This document shows positions 32,899 through 44,500 of a DNA stretch of 64,000 nt, one piece after another. How positions within the stretch are numbered: the stretch's first letter is position 1; each line of letters begins with the position of its first letter. The translations under genes were made by a program, and so were the position numbers. The notes under the pieces are model-generated. The model had not been told where the DNA came from, did no database searches, and was given only the letters and a program-made list of their open reading frames with translations. This DNA comes from Oopsacas minuta (taxonomy: Eukaryota > Porifera > Hexactinellida > Lyssacinosida > Leucopsacidae): positions 558,001 through 622,000 of the forward strand of contig JAKMXF010000133.1 in the NCBI GenBank assembly GCA_024704765.1, read 5' to 3'.

Positions 32899-33336
32899 TT
32901 ATATCCAATGCTCTCTTGACTTAGCCGTGGAGAATGGAGAATCTTTTGTTAGTGAATCCGCTGATTTATGGAAAACAACAGTGTTTTTGTTGTAAAAAGT
33001 TAATACAGGGGAGCGATTAGGCGAGTTTGTAATAGAAAACTCACTGGGTGTCTCTCGTGTAAACGTAGGGGATTCTGTACCAAAAAACAACGGAGCGCTT
33101 GCTTCTGGCTGTAATGGAGTGTTTGGCATGCACGCTGAGAGCTTTTCAGGTTTTGTGGGTTTCACTTCAACTGTATGTTTAGTCTTACAACAATTCCAAA
33201 GTATACAATAACAAATAATGATTAAACATTGGAAGTAAACGCCTAAGATTGTAATTCCTAAAGGAATTAGTAAGTATACTGGTGTTAGCGTTTCTGTTAA
33301 TTCAGGGAAAGACGTGAAATTACTATTTAAATACAT
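32899..33336 (-). CDS. Small single-pass membrane protein, unrecognised
   Basis: 145 aa, no intron, starting at the ATG at 33334-33336 (one codon inside a TTG-started frame). A short N-terminal segment with an NFT sequon is followed by one long hydrophobic helix (about 20-48, PVYLLIPLGITILGVYF then CLIIICYCILWNCC). A tail of about 95 residues rich in Ser, Thr and Pro follows. The Cys run at the inner membrane face is a likely palmitoylation site. The tail has repeated SP/TP pairs (TPLQPE, ESPTF, NSPNRSP), possible kinase sites. I do not recognise a family. It could be a lineage-specific receptor-like protein; the frame is modest in length, so some doubt remains. Confidence 0.5.
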   Translation of the reverse strand: MYLNSNFTSFPELTETLTPVYLLIPLGITILGVYFQCLIIICYCILWNCCKTKHTVEVKPTKPEKLSACMPNTPLQPEASAPLFFGTESPTFTRETPSEFSITNSPNRSPVLTFYNKNTVVFHKSADSLTKDSPFSTAKSREHWI

Positions 33337-33744
33337 CAAGCAAATTTAAATTTGATTAAAATATATTTTTAATTCGGTTATATATTTGAATGAATGATGA
33401 ATACAAACCAATAGGTCAGCATATGTCAATGAAACAATACTAATATAAGTGTTATGTTCAAATACATTGGGGATTCTGAAAGCTACTGAATCACAAAATG
33501 CCCATCAGTTTGTCTCTAAATAGAGTAGTACAATTGCGAGCCTAATATACGTGTGCATAAATTTACTATTGTTTCCACCTTATCTACGCGTGGGATAACT
33601 TGGAATCCATCACATAAGATACCATTTAATGCGGACTGTCTATTGATCAACTTGAACCCAAACAAACAGTTATATTATAGTAGAAATTCTTTCTAAAATG
33701 GGCACTAACTCATTAGCAATACATAATATAATTCTATCATCAAT
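33337..33744. other. spacer upstream of the small membrane protein
   Basis: About 410 bases between two minus-strand genes; nothing recognised. Confidence 0.4.
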
Positions 33745-34125
33745 TCAATCTTTCTTTTTCGGTTTTGGGGGGACTTTTTTCTTCTCTTTCTTCAACTTTT
33801 CCTTTCGTTTCATAGCAGTGCAATTTGAACGCATAAGAGCAGCCATATTTATTTGAAATTTAGTAACCTTTTTTGAAGAGACATGAGTGGAAAGTTTTTT
33901 ATTTCCTGCCTTTGCGCGGATTAAACAAAGATGTTCGTCAGGCTGAGGGTGGACATGTTCCTTCTCTCCTTCCTTTTTCCCAGGTTTTCCTTTCCGGGGT
34001 TTTGGGGTTGGTTTTGTATGACCATTATACTTCTTCAGGGTTATAACCACTGCACCAGTATTTCTGTGTTTTGTAAAGAGTTTACCTAGCTCTGTTAGAA
34101 ATGCGTCTGGATCAAGAAGTACCAT
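33745..34125 (-). CDS. SRP14: Signal recognition particle 14 kDa protein
   Basis: 126 aa, no intron. It starts MVLLDPDAFLTELGKLF, as human SRP14 starts MVLLESEQFLTELTRLF. It continues with AVVITLKKYNGHTKP and, after a basic insertion of about 20 residues (PRKGKPGKKEGEKEHVHP), CLIRAKAGNKKLSTHVSSKKVTKFQ. The tail is Lys-rich. SRP14 with SRP9 binds the Alu domain of SRP RNA and causes elongation arrest. The loop insertion falls where SRP14 orthologues vary in length. Start ATG at 34123-34125, stop TGA at 33745-33747. Confidence 0.95.
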   Translation of the reverse strand: MVLLDPDAFLTELGKLFTKHRNTGAVVITLKKYNGHTKPTPKPRKGKPGKKEGEKEHVHPQPDEHLCLIRAKAGNKKLSTHVSSKKVTKFQINMAALMRSNCTAMKRKEKLKKEKKKVPPKPKKKD

Positions 34126-35207
34126 GGCTAAGGATGTGAAGCTAGTTTCTAAATAATAGAATATATCTATAGTTAGAAGTAGTATTATATTATTGTCCCA
34201 TATTTGGTAGTAGAAAATACAATGCCTCTTAAATGTCTCTTAAATGTTTGCTCAAGATTTTTTTGCCCCGTGGGGTTTCACAATAAGCGACCCAGACTGT
34301 ATTTTTGATAGCTGGTTGTCGCTTAGGACGCCAACCAATTAAAGTTGAGTTTACCTGAAATCAAGTCATTTTTTACAGATTTTCCCCTGATACTCGGCTA
34401 ACTTTCTATGAGAGGTCAAGTCATAACTCTTGACAAAACATTATAGAAAATTAATACTAGAATTTCCCTTCAAAAATTACTGTTAAAGCAGTTTTTGCTT
34501 TTGGATCAATGTTAAAACCACTAACCTACGGTAAGAGCATAATTTGTTATTAATACATTGTAATTATTACACAATGGATTATGTTGTATTCGAAGTTGAC
34601 TAATTATTGAAAATGCAACATATACATTATTCAACTAATTCAGCAAAAGGGTTGAATGATATCTTGTTTTTTCAAAACAGGAACAAAATAAAGATCAATA
34701 TGTCCCAAATTTATTTGCTATCGTTCCGTACAGTAGTTATCGCTTATAAGAACACCATTGGCAGTAGTAAAATATGTGCTTATCGCCGGTATGTATTATA
34801 CAAAATTATATGAGAACCTTTTCCACAGTATGGTTCTTATATCCGATGCTTTTTTATAAGGAACATCCATTGTGATTCTATATTTTGTGTACAAACAAAT
34901 ATCAATAGTGTAAGTTTCCTCCCCTGGATCGAACTCGAATAGTGAATACAAAAATAAGAAAATCGAGAATTTAATTATTTAAGATACATTACAAAAATCA
35001 ATTTTATTTATCATTACAAATATAACAGATATGTTATCCAAAATAAATATATAAATAACTGATGGACATGCAACTGATAGATTGTTTAAATTTAATTGTA
35101 TTTCCTACCTTACAAGAGCAAAAATTAAAATTATAATGGCCCATAACTTGGGAGGAGTTTATGATTTAGTGAGAACGGGTAAGGGCCGCTACGATAAACT
35201 TAATCAT
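34126..35207. other. spacer SRP14-POU1
   Basis: About 1.08 kb. An inverted repeat near 34287-34337 (AAGCGACCCA / TGGTTGTCGCTT) and a MITE at 34731-34854 are seen, no gene. It includes the POU gene 3' flank. Confidence 0.5.
34731..34854. mobile_element. TA-flanked MITE, diverged copy of 22424-22561
   Basis: Flanked by TA (34729-34730, 34855-34856). The left end has CGCTTATAAGAACACC and the right end GGTTCTTATATCCGATGC, matching the ends of the golgin-intron element. Confidence 0.55.
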
Positions 35208-37375
35208 TTAGTTTGTTTTTTGGATATAGACAGTTTCATTCAAGTATGGAGATGGTGTGTGTGATTTCATTATCTTATCTTCATGGATTACATGGTGTTT
35301 TCTGTGATGAAGGGATGTTTTCACTCGCTTTTCGCGTTGCCTCCTGTTGCAAAACCAAACTCTAACAACTTCTTTTTCTAACTGTAGATCATCAGCAACA
35401 CGAGTTATATCTTGTGAACTGGGTTTTGCTTGTTTATGGAAGTGAATTTCCAATGAATCCTTTGCATTGACACCTAATAATTAGTAAGGAATTAATTCAT
35501 TTTTAAGGAAATTTTTCTATTTAGCTCATTGAATTAAGAGCGTTAATTGCTAACATGTAAGCTGATTATATATAGATACATCCTAAGTACGTTAACAAAT
35601 CTTAAATTAATTATACACACATTCTAGGTTACTAGAAGCCCAAAACTAGACAATTCTTATTTAACTTTTATTCTGGTGAATACTTTCAGCGTTGCATAAT
35701 GATAATCAACGTTCATAACTAACGAGTCATGAATATTAACTTACTTATTGTTGTTCTGCGCTTTCGTCTCCTATCTGGAGAATTGGGAGATTCGTCTTGA
35801 GAGGCACCTTGTCTCTCGGCTTCTTCCAACCAACGTTCTAATATTGGCATTAGTTTCATTGCATTTTTGTAAGAAAGTTGTAAGTTCTCAAAACGGCAGA
35901 TTGTTGTTTGTGAAAAATCTGTTCCATGAACAACAGCTAGAGCCTGTCCAATGGAAGTTTGAGTGTAGCCAAGTTTGATTCTTCTTTGTTTAAACCTGAA
36001 AAGAGCAAGACCATCAGATATCTCAGTATTTTTGTTTATAATAAATCAATCAAACTTAAATGTAAACACAAAAAGGGAAAGGTAGAGATGTAATAATTTA
36101 AAAAATTTGTATAGTCATTCGCGGCAATTATGATAGATCAAAGTTTGTCTTAGAACTGTAACTCAAATAATATTCGTTATTATGTGATAACGATCAAGGA
36201 GGCCAAAATTTATATACGTATGTGGACTATAAAATAAAAATTATCGATAATCGATCCTAATTTTATTTAATTAATTGCCGACAGGTCATTTACTTAATGA
36301 TGTAACTGATTAAGAATTAAGTTGTACATGACAGTGTTTGCTTCAAAGTAGTCAAATGTATTCAGGTATTGGAACCGGGGAATATAAAGAGAAAACCCTA
36401 TGAAGTAAAAATTGATCTCATAAGTTCAAATATTTTAATGAGTTTGTAAAAAATTAATATTATGGCACATGTCAGTAAAATAATTCATTACGTGAATTTC
36501 AGGTATTAACAAAAAGTTAACACAGGGAATCATTTGCATTAAAGCCTAAGGGTATGAGTTGCATTTATTAAATTGAAGATGATATCATTATACAGGAATG
36601 CAAACTCTCGATTTACCATGGTGCTGGTGCTGATCTATACTATTAAAACGCAGTTAATAATATAGTCATAATTTTCACTTACTTGCTTGCAAATTCCTCT
36701 AATTCATGGAGTTCTGGTGCAGTAGGTTCATCTGGCGATTGTTTAGGACATTGTGATAAGAGGTGTGGATTGTTAAGACTTGAGGCGAGTAAGTTGTAAC
36801 TGCCGTTTAGAAGGTCATGTGACATTGAATGTATTTTCGCATTTGGAGTAAATGGATGTTGAATATGAATTCCTTGTTGGTTGAAGCCATAACTAGTTAA
36901 TAGGAAATATAAATAATTATTATTTCAGAAAAGTATATAAGCATGTCATATAGGAAATTCCTAGGTAATATATCTATGAGTAAACTATTGTGAATTTTAA
37001 ATTCCATTAAGTATGTGATCATAATTCTTGTGTTTTTCGCAATATACAATTAGTCCAAGCTCAATTAATTACATAATTATAATACAACTCAATGCATTTT
37101 GTCAGATATGAATGAGAAATAATTTTAACATTCAATGTATATTTCGACGGGATTTTTGCATGCACTTTTATTCTGAAGGGCTGGATTTAATACTAATATA
37201 TGTAGCCCAGTCCTGAATTAAATTCGATGTTAACTTACTGTGTAGGTATTGGCTGGTGTTGTGTCCTGAATTGGAAATGAGGAGACATTGTCTGAGAAGT
37301 GTGAATGCAGTTTGGAGAAATTGACTGTGTCATTGGGTTGAGTGGAATAGGTGACTGCATTGCGATGCTAGACAT
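35208..37375 (-). CDS. POU1F1: POU class I (Pit-1-like) homeodomain transcription factor
   Basis: Four coding exons on the minus strand, all GT-AG and in phase: 37239-37375 (start, [14 protein letters not shown]), 36683-36892, 35745-35995 and 35208-35473; 287 aa (human POU1F1 is 291). The POU-specific domain spans exons 2-3: [21 protein letters not shown], then [20 protein letters not shown] linker leads to the homeodomain: [10 protein letters not shown], then [23 protein letters not shown] and [20 protein letters not shown]. The last phrase, with KPSSQ and EKRVKTSL, is typical of class I. The POU domain binds octamer-like DNA. An acceptor (CTAG) nine bases before the ATG points to a non-coding first exon further upstream or to trans-splicing. 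Upstream lie 2.7 kb without genes, then DBT on the other strand. Confidence 0.92.
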
Positions 37376-37384
37376 TTTCAAATC

Positions 37385-40132
37385 CTAGAAATAATTATAA
37401 ATATTTTAATGCTGGAATTATAATTAACTTAAATTCAATAAATATAATCTACAAATCTGAGTTCATAATTAGATATTGATTTTATTCATAAAGATTGATG
37501 AATACAATTACTAACTCACTTAATACTGGTATATGATAAGTATTTGAAGTAGATAAGCAGAAGATAAGATCTGTAGTTGTTTGAATAATTATGGAGTAGA
37601 TTTACTTTCACGAATTTATATAACTGTTGTATTATGCAATTCGATGCGATATGCAAACTTACTATTATGTATGGATAATCAAACATCCCTGCTATATATA
37701 CGAAGTTTCGAAGTTTCAATTATTCATGAGCAATTGCATTATCATGGAGATGTTATTAATCGGTGCATTACCGAAATCTTTTCTTGCAGAAGATGTATAT
37801 CTATGAAATAAAGTCAAACCCAAAACGAATTTGACAGGGTAATTTCACCATAACGATAGGAATTTCAAACATAACAAGTACGGGGTTATGAATTTAACTC
37901 GGACAGTTAGGAAGTAAGTATAATACAACTTGGTAAACTTGTTAGAACAGTAATACAGATGTAATCCAAATTATAGAAACTAACGATGAAATTATAGACC
38001 AACGCAATCCGACATAAGTATATGTTGGTTTGTATGAGGTATCACTTTTCAGCTGATAAGTTAGCTTACCTAGTCGAAACATTGAAAGCAGTCAGATGAG
38101 TTTAGAGATTAAACCAATATCTGTAATACATTTCTTCGAACGCATTACTACTTGCAAAAGTATTTTCAGCTAGTAATAGGATTTGTTATTAATCTGCGAA
38201 AGTCTGTCCATTTTATCTAATAATCATCTCTTTATAGAAAAGAATTTATTTTGGTAGTTTCTAGGAAATAAAATAATTTACATCAATTGAAAAGTGTCGC
38301 AAATGTTGTATTCGAAGCATAATACATGATATAAGGATAAATAGTGTGAGTTCATTATTATTTGCAAAATTATCTAAAAATATATGCCATAGCTACTAGA
38401 ATAATTTCTATATGCCAATAAGTTTGTCGGAAATTTGATGCTGCAAGCTGATAAAATGATTTATACATGATTTGAATATTGATTTGAAATTTAATTGATA
38501 ATAATTATTAGTGATTTTTTACTTATGTTGTGTATTTCTAAAAGCTATTTTCGTTAAAATTGGATAAAGTAACGTAGCTCGACGGAGAATTTATTTTAGT
38601 TCGGCTACAAATGTTCCTGACATATACAAATATATAATTAGAGAATTAATGGTATGCCAAGGAGCCAGTAATTTGTTAGATAAAATCCTTTGATAGCTTG
38701 TTAAAGCAAGATACAACCAAAGTCTACGTATATTAATTGAAGGTAGACAAATATGCCTAATTATCTCTTGGCTTTGAAGTCTTCTTGAAAGTAAATTATA
38801 GCAATAAACACGTGGTGAATTTAAGTAGTGCCCAAATACAAAGTTCTACATTAATTATAAATAAATATCGAATAAAAGGACGTAGTTATTAATTGATAAC
38901 ACTCATTAATTAACTATGTTGAGTTATAGCATTCTATACATTAAGGCAATGGCGCGCTTAACAATATTTGGAGCAGGGATTGATTAGGTAATTAGATATT
39001 GTATATTGATCTTTTCAATTTCATCTTGGGGAATTTGAAATTTGATGATAAATTTATAAATTCAACCCCTTAGACATCTGTAAATCATAGATATTCTTAA
39101 GAAGTTATTCATAACAGTAGCAAATTGCATTTTATCTAAGAAAGTAAAGAATTTTAATGACACTGTAATTGATCGCGATAATACCAAACTTAAGAAATTT
39201 GCTTCCTAACTCTTCTTGATCTTAGAGATATTCAACTTAAATAGTACTAAAGTTTACAGCTTCACTAAAACTAGACGATGAGCGAAACACCAACTAGTTA
39301 AGGCACGCAGCTATCACAGCTAGGCCAGGACAGAATCTTTATATTTCAAGAAATACTACAGTGGAACCTCCAGGAGTGGGGAGATTGGGGCCCCCGATTT
39401 CAGAGGTTCATTTGCTTGAGAATTGATGTAGTTGAAGCCATCTTACGCCACGCTTTTAAGAGAGTCCCCGCTTCTGGAGGTTCCAATGTATATCTCAATG
39501 AATACTACAATACTACATTCTACATCATTGTTATTGCTCGTTATATTATTGTAATTATTTATGTGTATTTTAATCATCCTTCCTTATAAAAAAGTGTAAA
39601 AATACATTAAACTGCCTCAATATACTTCAAAATTATTCTAAACTAATGGTAAGGGTGTAAACCTAGTTTTTATTATCGAATATTCACAAAAATCAATCCA
39701 TATCATAATCACGCCTATAATTAACCAATCCCTGGCCCAAATATTTTTAAGCGCGCGATTGCCTTAGTATATAGAATGCTATGGTTGAGATAGAAGTGTA
39801 GTCTAAGGAATGCGAAAGGAATCTCGCTATTGAATGTTAATAACAGATCATTAGAATCTGTCTGCTGATGAATTTCGTGCGATAAGTAATATTTAGAAAT
39901 GTTGAGCAATCTGCGGTAAACAAAATTTCACCAACTTCGACAAAAATAAATTAACTTCAAAGTGTGTATCTCAAAATGAACTCTACCAACTCGATAGCCA
40001 TAACAAACGAGAACATAATTCTCTAAACTCGATTTCAATAACTATCCAAAATTTTAGGGTCCCATAATTACAATATTGACAAATATAACTGTCTACTAAA
40101 TCATTTTGCGACAACAGCCACGATTACCTGTC
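37385..40132. other. POU1-DBT intergenic region
   Basis: About 2.75 kb of AT-rich DNA between divergent genes. It should contain the POU1 promoter and any upstream leader exon. One MITE (39359-39488). No coding exon was recognised. Confidence 0.45.
39359..39488. mobile_element. 130-bp TA-flanked MITE, GC-rich ends
   Basis: Inverted ends CAGTGGAACCTCCAGGAGTG and, from the other side, CATTGGAACCTCCAGAAGCG, flanked by TA (39357-39358, 39489-39490). GC-rich compared with its surroundings; no coding capacity. Confidence 0.75.
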
Positions 40133-41506
40133 ATGTCACGTGTATTATACCGCCATCTCAACTTACTGATACTATCTAGAGCTAGGCAGATACAGGTCTT
40201 GACCATAAATAAAAGATATTATCAAATCACGCATAAAGGACCTACAAAATTCTCCACCCATCTATTCGAGCAAAAGCTCCACACTTCTACTGCATTGCAT
40301 AAAGTTATCCCGTATACTCTATCAGATATAGGAGAGGGTATTTTTGAAGTAACCATAAAGGAATGGTACATACAACCGGGAGATACAGTGAAACAATTTC
40401 AAGAGATCTGTGAAGTACAGAGTGATAAAGCTGCGGTTACAATAACGTGCAGATATGATGGAGTTATAAAAAAGTTATATCATCAACAAGATGCTTTATG
40501 TAAGGTAGGAACACCGCTAGTGGACATAGAAGTTGCTGATGACGTAGAAGGAGGAAAAGTAGAGAAACAAGAAGCAGATTCTGGGAAAGATGAGGTTACT
40601 CCGAGCGTGGATACTACCACTGACAGAGAAGTGAAGGTACTGGCTACACCACCGGTCAGAAAGCTAGCAAAAGATCTGGGGGTAAATATTACTGACGTGA
40701 TAGGCACTGGCAGAGATGGCCGGGTTTTGAAGGAAGATTTGCACAACTTCGTGAAGCCCCTTTATGACTCTAAAACTCCTACGACAGTTTCATGGCAACC
40801 ACGTCCTATAGTAACATCGTCAGAAGATAAGACTATGAAATTGACACCAATACAGACAGTTATGATTCGAACAATGACTCTATCAGGTAGAATACCACAA
40901 TTTGGATATTGTGACGAAATAAAAGCGGGTAAACTTAGAGAGTTCAAGAAACTCCTGCAAGATATCTACAGCAGTAGGGATGGAATAAGTCTCACATACA
41001 TGCCTATTTTCCTAAAAGCAACTTCAATTGCTCTCTCGCGATTTCCAATACTAAACTCGGTCTATGACGAAACTGAAGGCACAATGATATACAAGCCTTA
41101 TCATAATATAGGTCTTGCAATGGACACACAACATGGTCTATTAGTACCAAATGTAAAGAACGTAGAACAGAAATCTATTATAGAAATTGCAGTGGAGTTG
41201 ATGGAAATGCATAAACTTGGTGTTTCTGGTAAAATTAAGCCAGAACAGCTTACAGGGGGTACATTCAGTATTTCAAATATTGGAGCGATTGGTGGTACAT
41301 ATTCGAGGCCAATGATTCTACCCCCAGAGGTGTGTATAGTCGCGATTGGTAGGATTTATCAACCAGGAGGTATAGGTGATTACGTCATAAATACTAGCTA
41401 TTCAGCTGATCACCGTGTGATAGATGGAGCAACAGTTTCTCGCTTTTCTAACTTTTGGAAGGAACTGATTGAAGAACCAGCTCTAATTTCCGCAGAGCTT
41501 ACGTAA
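40133..41506 (+). CDS. DBT: Lipoamide acyltransferase E2 of branched-chain 2-oxoacid dehydrogenase
   Basis: 457 aa in one exon (human DBT 482 aa in eleven exons). The start is the ATG at 40133 (MSRVLYRHLNLLILSRARQI), a good mitochondrial presequence; the frame opens 27 bases earlier only with TTG. Lipoyl domain about 58-133 (YTLSDIGEGIFEVTIKEW, lipoyl Lys about 99 in EVQSDKAAVTI). A linker follows, then the subunit-binding domain (ATPPVRKLAKDLGVNITDVIGTGRDGRVLKEDL). The C-terminal acyltransferase domain has the catalytic His in SADHRVIDG (His about 427, Asp about 431). It forms the core of the mitochondrial complex that oxidises Val, Leu and Ile keto acids. PQFGYCDEI and GTYSRPMILPPEV point to DBT rather than other E2s. 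Confidence 0.96.
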   Translation: MSRVLYRHLNLLILSRARQIQVLTINKRYYQITHKGPTKFSTHLFEQKLHTSTALHKVIPYTLSDIGEGIFEVTIKEWYIQPGDTVKQFQEICEVQSDKAAVTITCRYDGVIKKLYHQQDALCKVGTPLVDIEVADDVEGGKVEKQEADSGKDEVTPSVDTTTDREVKVLATPPVRKLAKDLGVNITDVIGTGRDGRVLKEDLHNFVKPLYDSKTPTTVSWQPRPIVTSSEDKTMKLTPIQTVMIRTMTLSGRIPQFGYCDEIKAGKLREFKKLLQDIYSSRDGISLTYMPIFLKATSIALSRFPILNSVYDETEGTMIYKPYHNIGLAMDTQHGLLVPNVKNVEQKSIIEIAVELMEMHKLGVSGKIKPEQLTGGTFSISNIGAIGGTYSRPMILPPEVCIVAIGRIYQPGGIGDYVINTSYSADHRVIDGATVSRFSNFWKELIEEPALISAELT

Positions 41507-44500
41507 CTCAGCCTTTATTCTTACTTTTCAACAAACAATAATTATTCGAATAGTAATTATATAATATAAGATATATCTTACTTACTCTGGGAAATTATCC
41601 TGCTTCCCAACCTTGGTGGTCCCCAGTGTCCACAGGATCTCATATTTTGTATTACGCTCTATGGGAAGGGGTCCACGGGTGAAAGAGGCTGGGGTCTGCT
41701 GCTATACAGGCTTATTTATACAATATATTTAAAAATCAGATAATTCACTATGATCATATTATAAATTGTATCAAATATCATCAACTGAATATTTCATCAC
41801 TAAAGTAGTGATATGTAAATTAAAATTAATTCAATTTATTATCAGCTTAAAGTTTGCATTAATTCTACACTTATAGAGAGAAATAACATGATTGGTGTGG
41901 GAGATAAGTTGAAGTCATGGTAGTTGTATCTTGTTGTGAACTATTCTATAGATCGAGTAATAATAATTGCAATATACTTGTGGATAGAGTATCTGCATAG
42001 ATAGAAAAATGATTAAATTGGAGCTATGAAGTGTATTTGATGTTTTTTGAACTCGGTTAGTAGAATCGGAGTATTTTGATACCGGTTTTTGTCTCAACCT
42101 TTTTAGTCCTCGAAAAAACCTATAAGTTGTAAAGAAATAGGATTTTGCCTGTAATACCATCAGATAATTTCGTCTATTCCTCATTTAAAAAATGTACAAA
42201 AACGATTTCTACTGCACGTACTTTCTCCAAAACGGATGATCAATTCTTGTATTAATTATATAGGAAGAATATTCGGATAAGACGTAATTCGGTAGTAGTA
42301 GTAGTATTATTTTTGTTTCACGAGGGAGTCCGAGTTATTCTGTACGATTTATACACCATCGGTTGTACAGTGACAATTGAGAAAGTAATCTGTATAGGGG
42401 ATTCGAGAAATGAATTATTGAATAAAGTAGTATGACGATAATTGAAGGAATCAGTCAAGAATTGAACCTTTAGTAACATTAGGAAATTATCGCTCCACCA
42501 TAGTTCCCAAAACAGTGTTAACAAGATTAGCACGGCCTAAGGAAAATATGTATATAATTACTCCTAGTAATACATATTAATTTCATAGAAATGGTGCGCA
42601 TTAGAGTAAGGAAATATTATAACTGCATTGATTAGTGTTTTAATTTCCTACATTATCATTCAAAAAGTACACTAGAATTATCCATAATAATTGGAGACTC
42701 ACTAATTATACATGACACCTTTGAGACATCCATTGATTCATTAGAATACATAATACGCTTAATTATAATGAAATATGTAAGACTAGCTCAAACCAAAGGT
42801 TAGGAACTAATATAGATTTCAAAGTCATACTTTGTATTCAATAATTACCCCTAAAAATAAGATCTTGTTATGATAGCTTTGGGAAGAGTATTTCCTGTAT
42901 TTTATCCGTATTCGCTTTAAATTCACACTCCTAATTAGTTTGTAAATTGCGGATACTATACTCATTACATCAGTACGGGTGCAGGTACGATAATACCAGT
43001 TTAAGACAATCATAGATTTAGCCTTTCAAAACTGTATTTCTGGCCGCATTACTCAATTCTAGAATTGAATGTATTACATCCTCCGCAAATCTGTAAGCAA
43101 ATTGCGAAATATATGTAATGATCGCCACTTTTTCGAGGAAATACAATAGAATAAATTACAAGAGCATAAATGTAAGGAAAGTTTAAACATCTACTCTGGC
43201 ATAATTAACTACAAGAAGTGGATAGGTTATGTAGAAAGCAGAGGTCACAAACAAGTGTATCTAACCACTTGAAAGTAAAAGATAATAATTTGACATGCTG
43301 ACTAAGGTAACTGATTGAGACATTGATTCTAGGAATATAAAGAACATCTGAGTCCGACACAACACATGCTTCCTTCCAATTATATTACAATTGTTACATA
43401 GCTGATGTACATAGAACAATACCTCAAGTAGACAACTATACAAATCTCTTTAGAAATAATTATACAATTATATACACACTAACAAAACTATTTCAAAGCA
43501 ATCATACAAATTGTGAAATAATTAGCAAGCACTGCGCAGACAAAACCACACAAACAAGGATACAACTAATGAGAAGTATTTTGTATACTACTTTAGTAAT
43601 TACTACATTTAGCCCAGCAAAATAACTGTACCATCTGCTATATGTATCTTATAGTTAATTGTTATATTCATCAAGTTTTATGGTTGGAAGAGAATCTAAA
43701 TTCGTGCACCATCGCGACCGGTGAACCATATCAAAATCCTCAATTGGGTTCGGACCTAGCGTTTGACAAGGAATAGATAGGAATAATGATTTGTTAAATC
43801 ATTGAGTAAAGAGCCAAATCAGATTATCTCTAGATACTTATATGATATTTCTAACATAAAAGCAGTAGAGCATTGCAAAGGTATATGTTCGCATATTTTA
43901 TCAATAATTTGTGATAACTGGATAAAAAAGCGATGATGTGAGTATAATTTGAGAGGATTTTCAATACGAATTTCCTTCACAGTATAAATGGCAAGATTAA
44001 CAAGCTATAAACTTGATATGATCACAAATATATTACCATATGAGAAGCTGGAATAGTAGCATATGCGTGAGACAATTATCTACTTGCCAATCAGTTGGAG
44101 CGGTTAACAAGTCTAGGAGAGGCAACTGTAAATCGGCTCCCCAAATGCAGTTTAATAATTGACAACAAACTATACGAAATAGTTGTTGCAGAAACATGAA
44201 AACTAAATGAACTTCACAAATACTTGAGAGAATGGCTTCTATTCAAAATATGGAGTAAACAATAAACATATAAAATAGCGAATTGAGTAACTACAATATT
44301 CACATACCTGTATACTTTCGCGTCCGCAAACAATCCAAATGAGGATATTATAATTGTATTATAATATCTTCTACCGACTAATAATTCAGCGATAATGGGG
44401 AAAACACATGTTTTTTAGTAGAAGAATGCATGAACTTTGATTCATTAATAAAAGTTAACGAAATTCCGCTACTACCAAAAGAATAATCGGTCGGGAATTG

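Noticed and set aside
34905-34945. GTTCGATCC on the minus strand, like a tRNA T-arm
   Set aside because: The bases on either side do not form a T-stem, and no acceptor stem or anticodon arm can be drawn.
43725-43765. GGGTTCGGACC, another tRNA-like T-arm
   Set aside because: Stem complementarity fails and no cloverleaf can be built around it.
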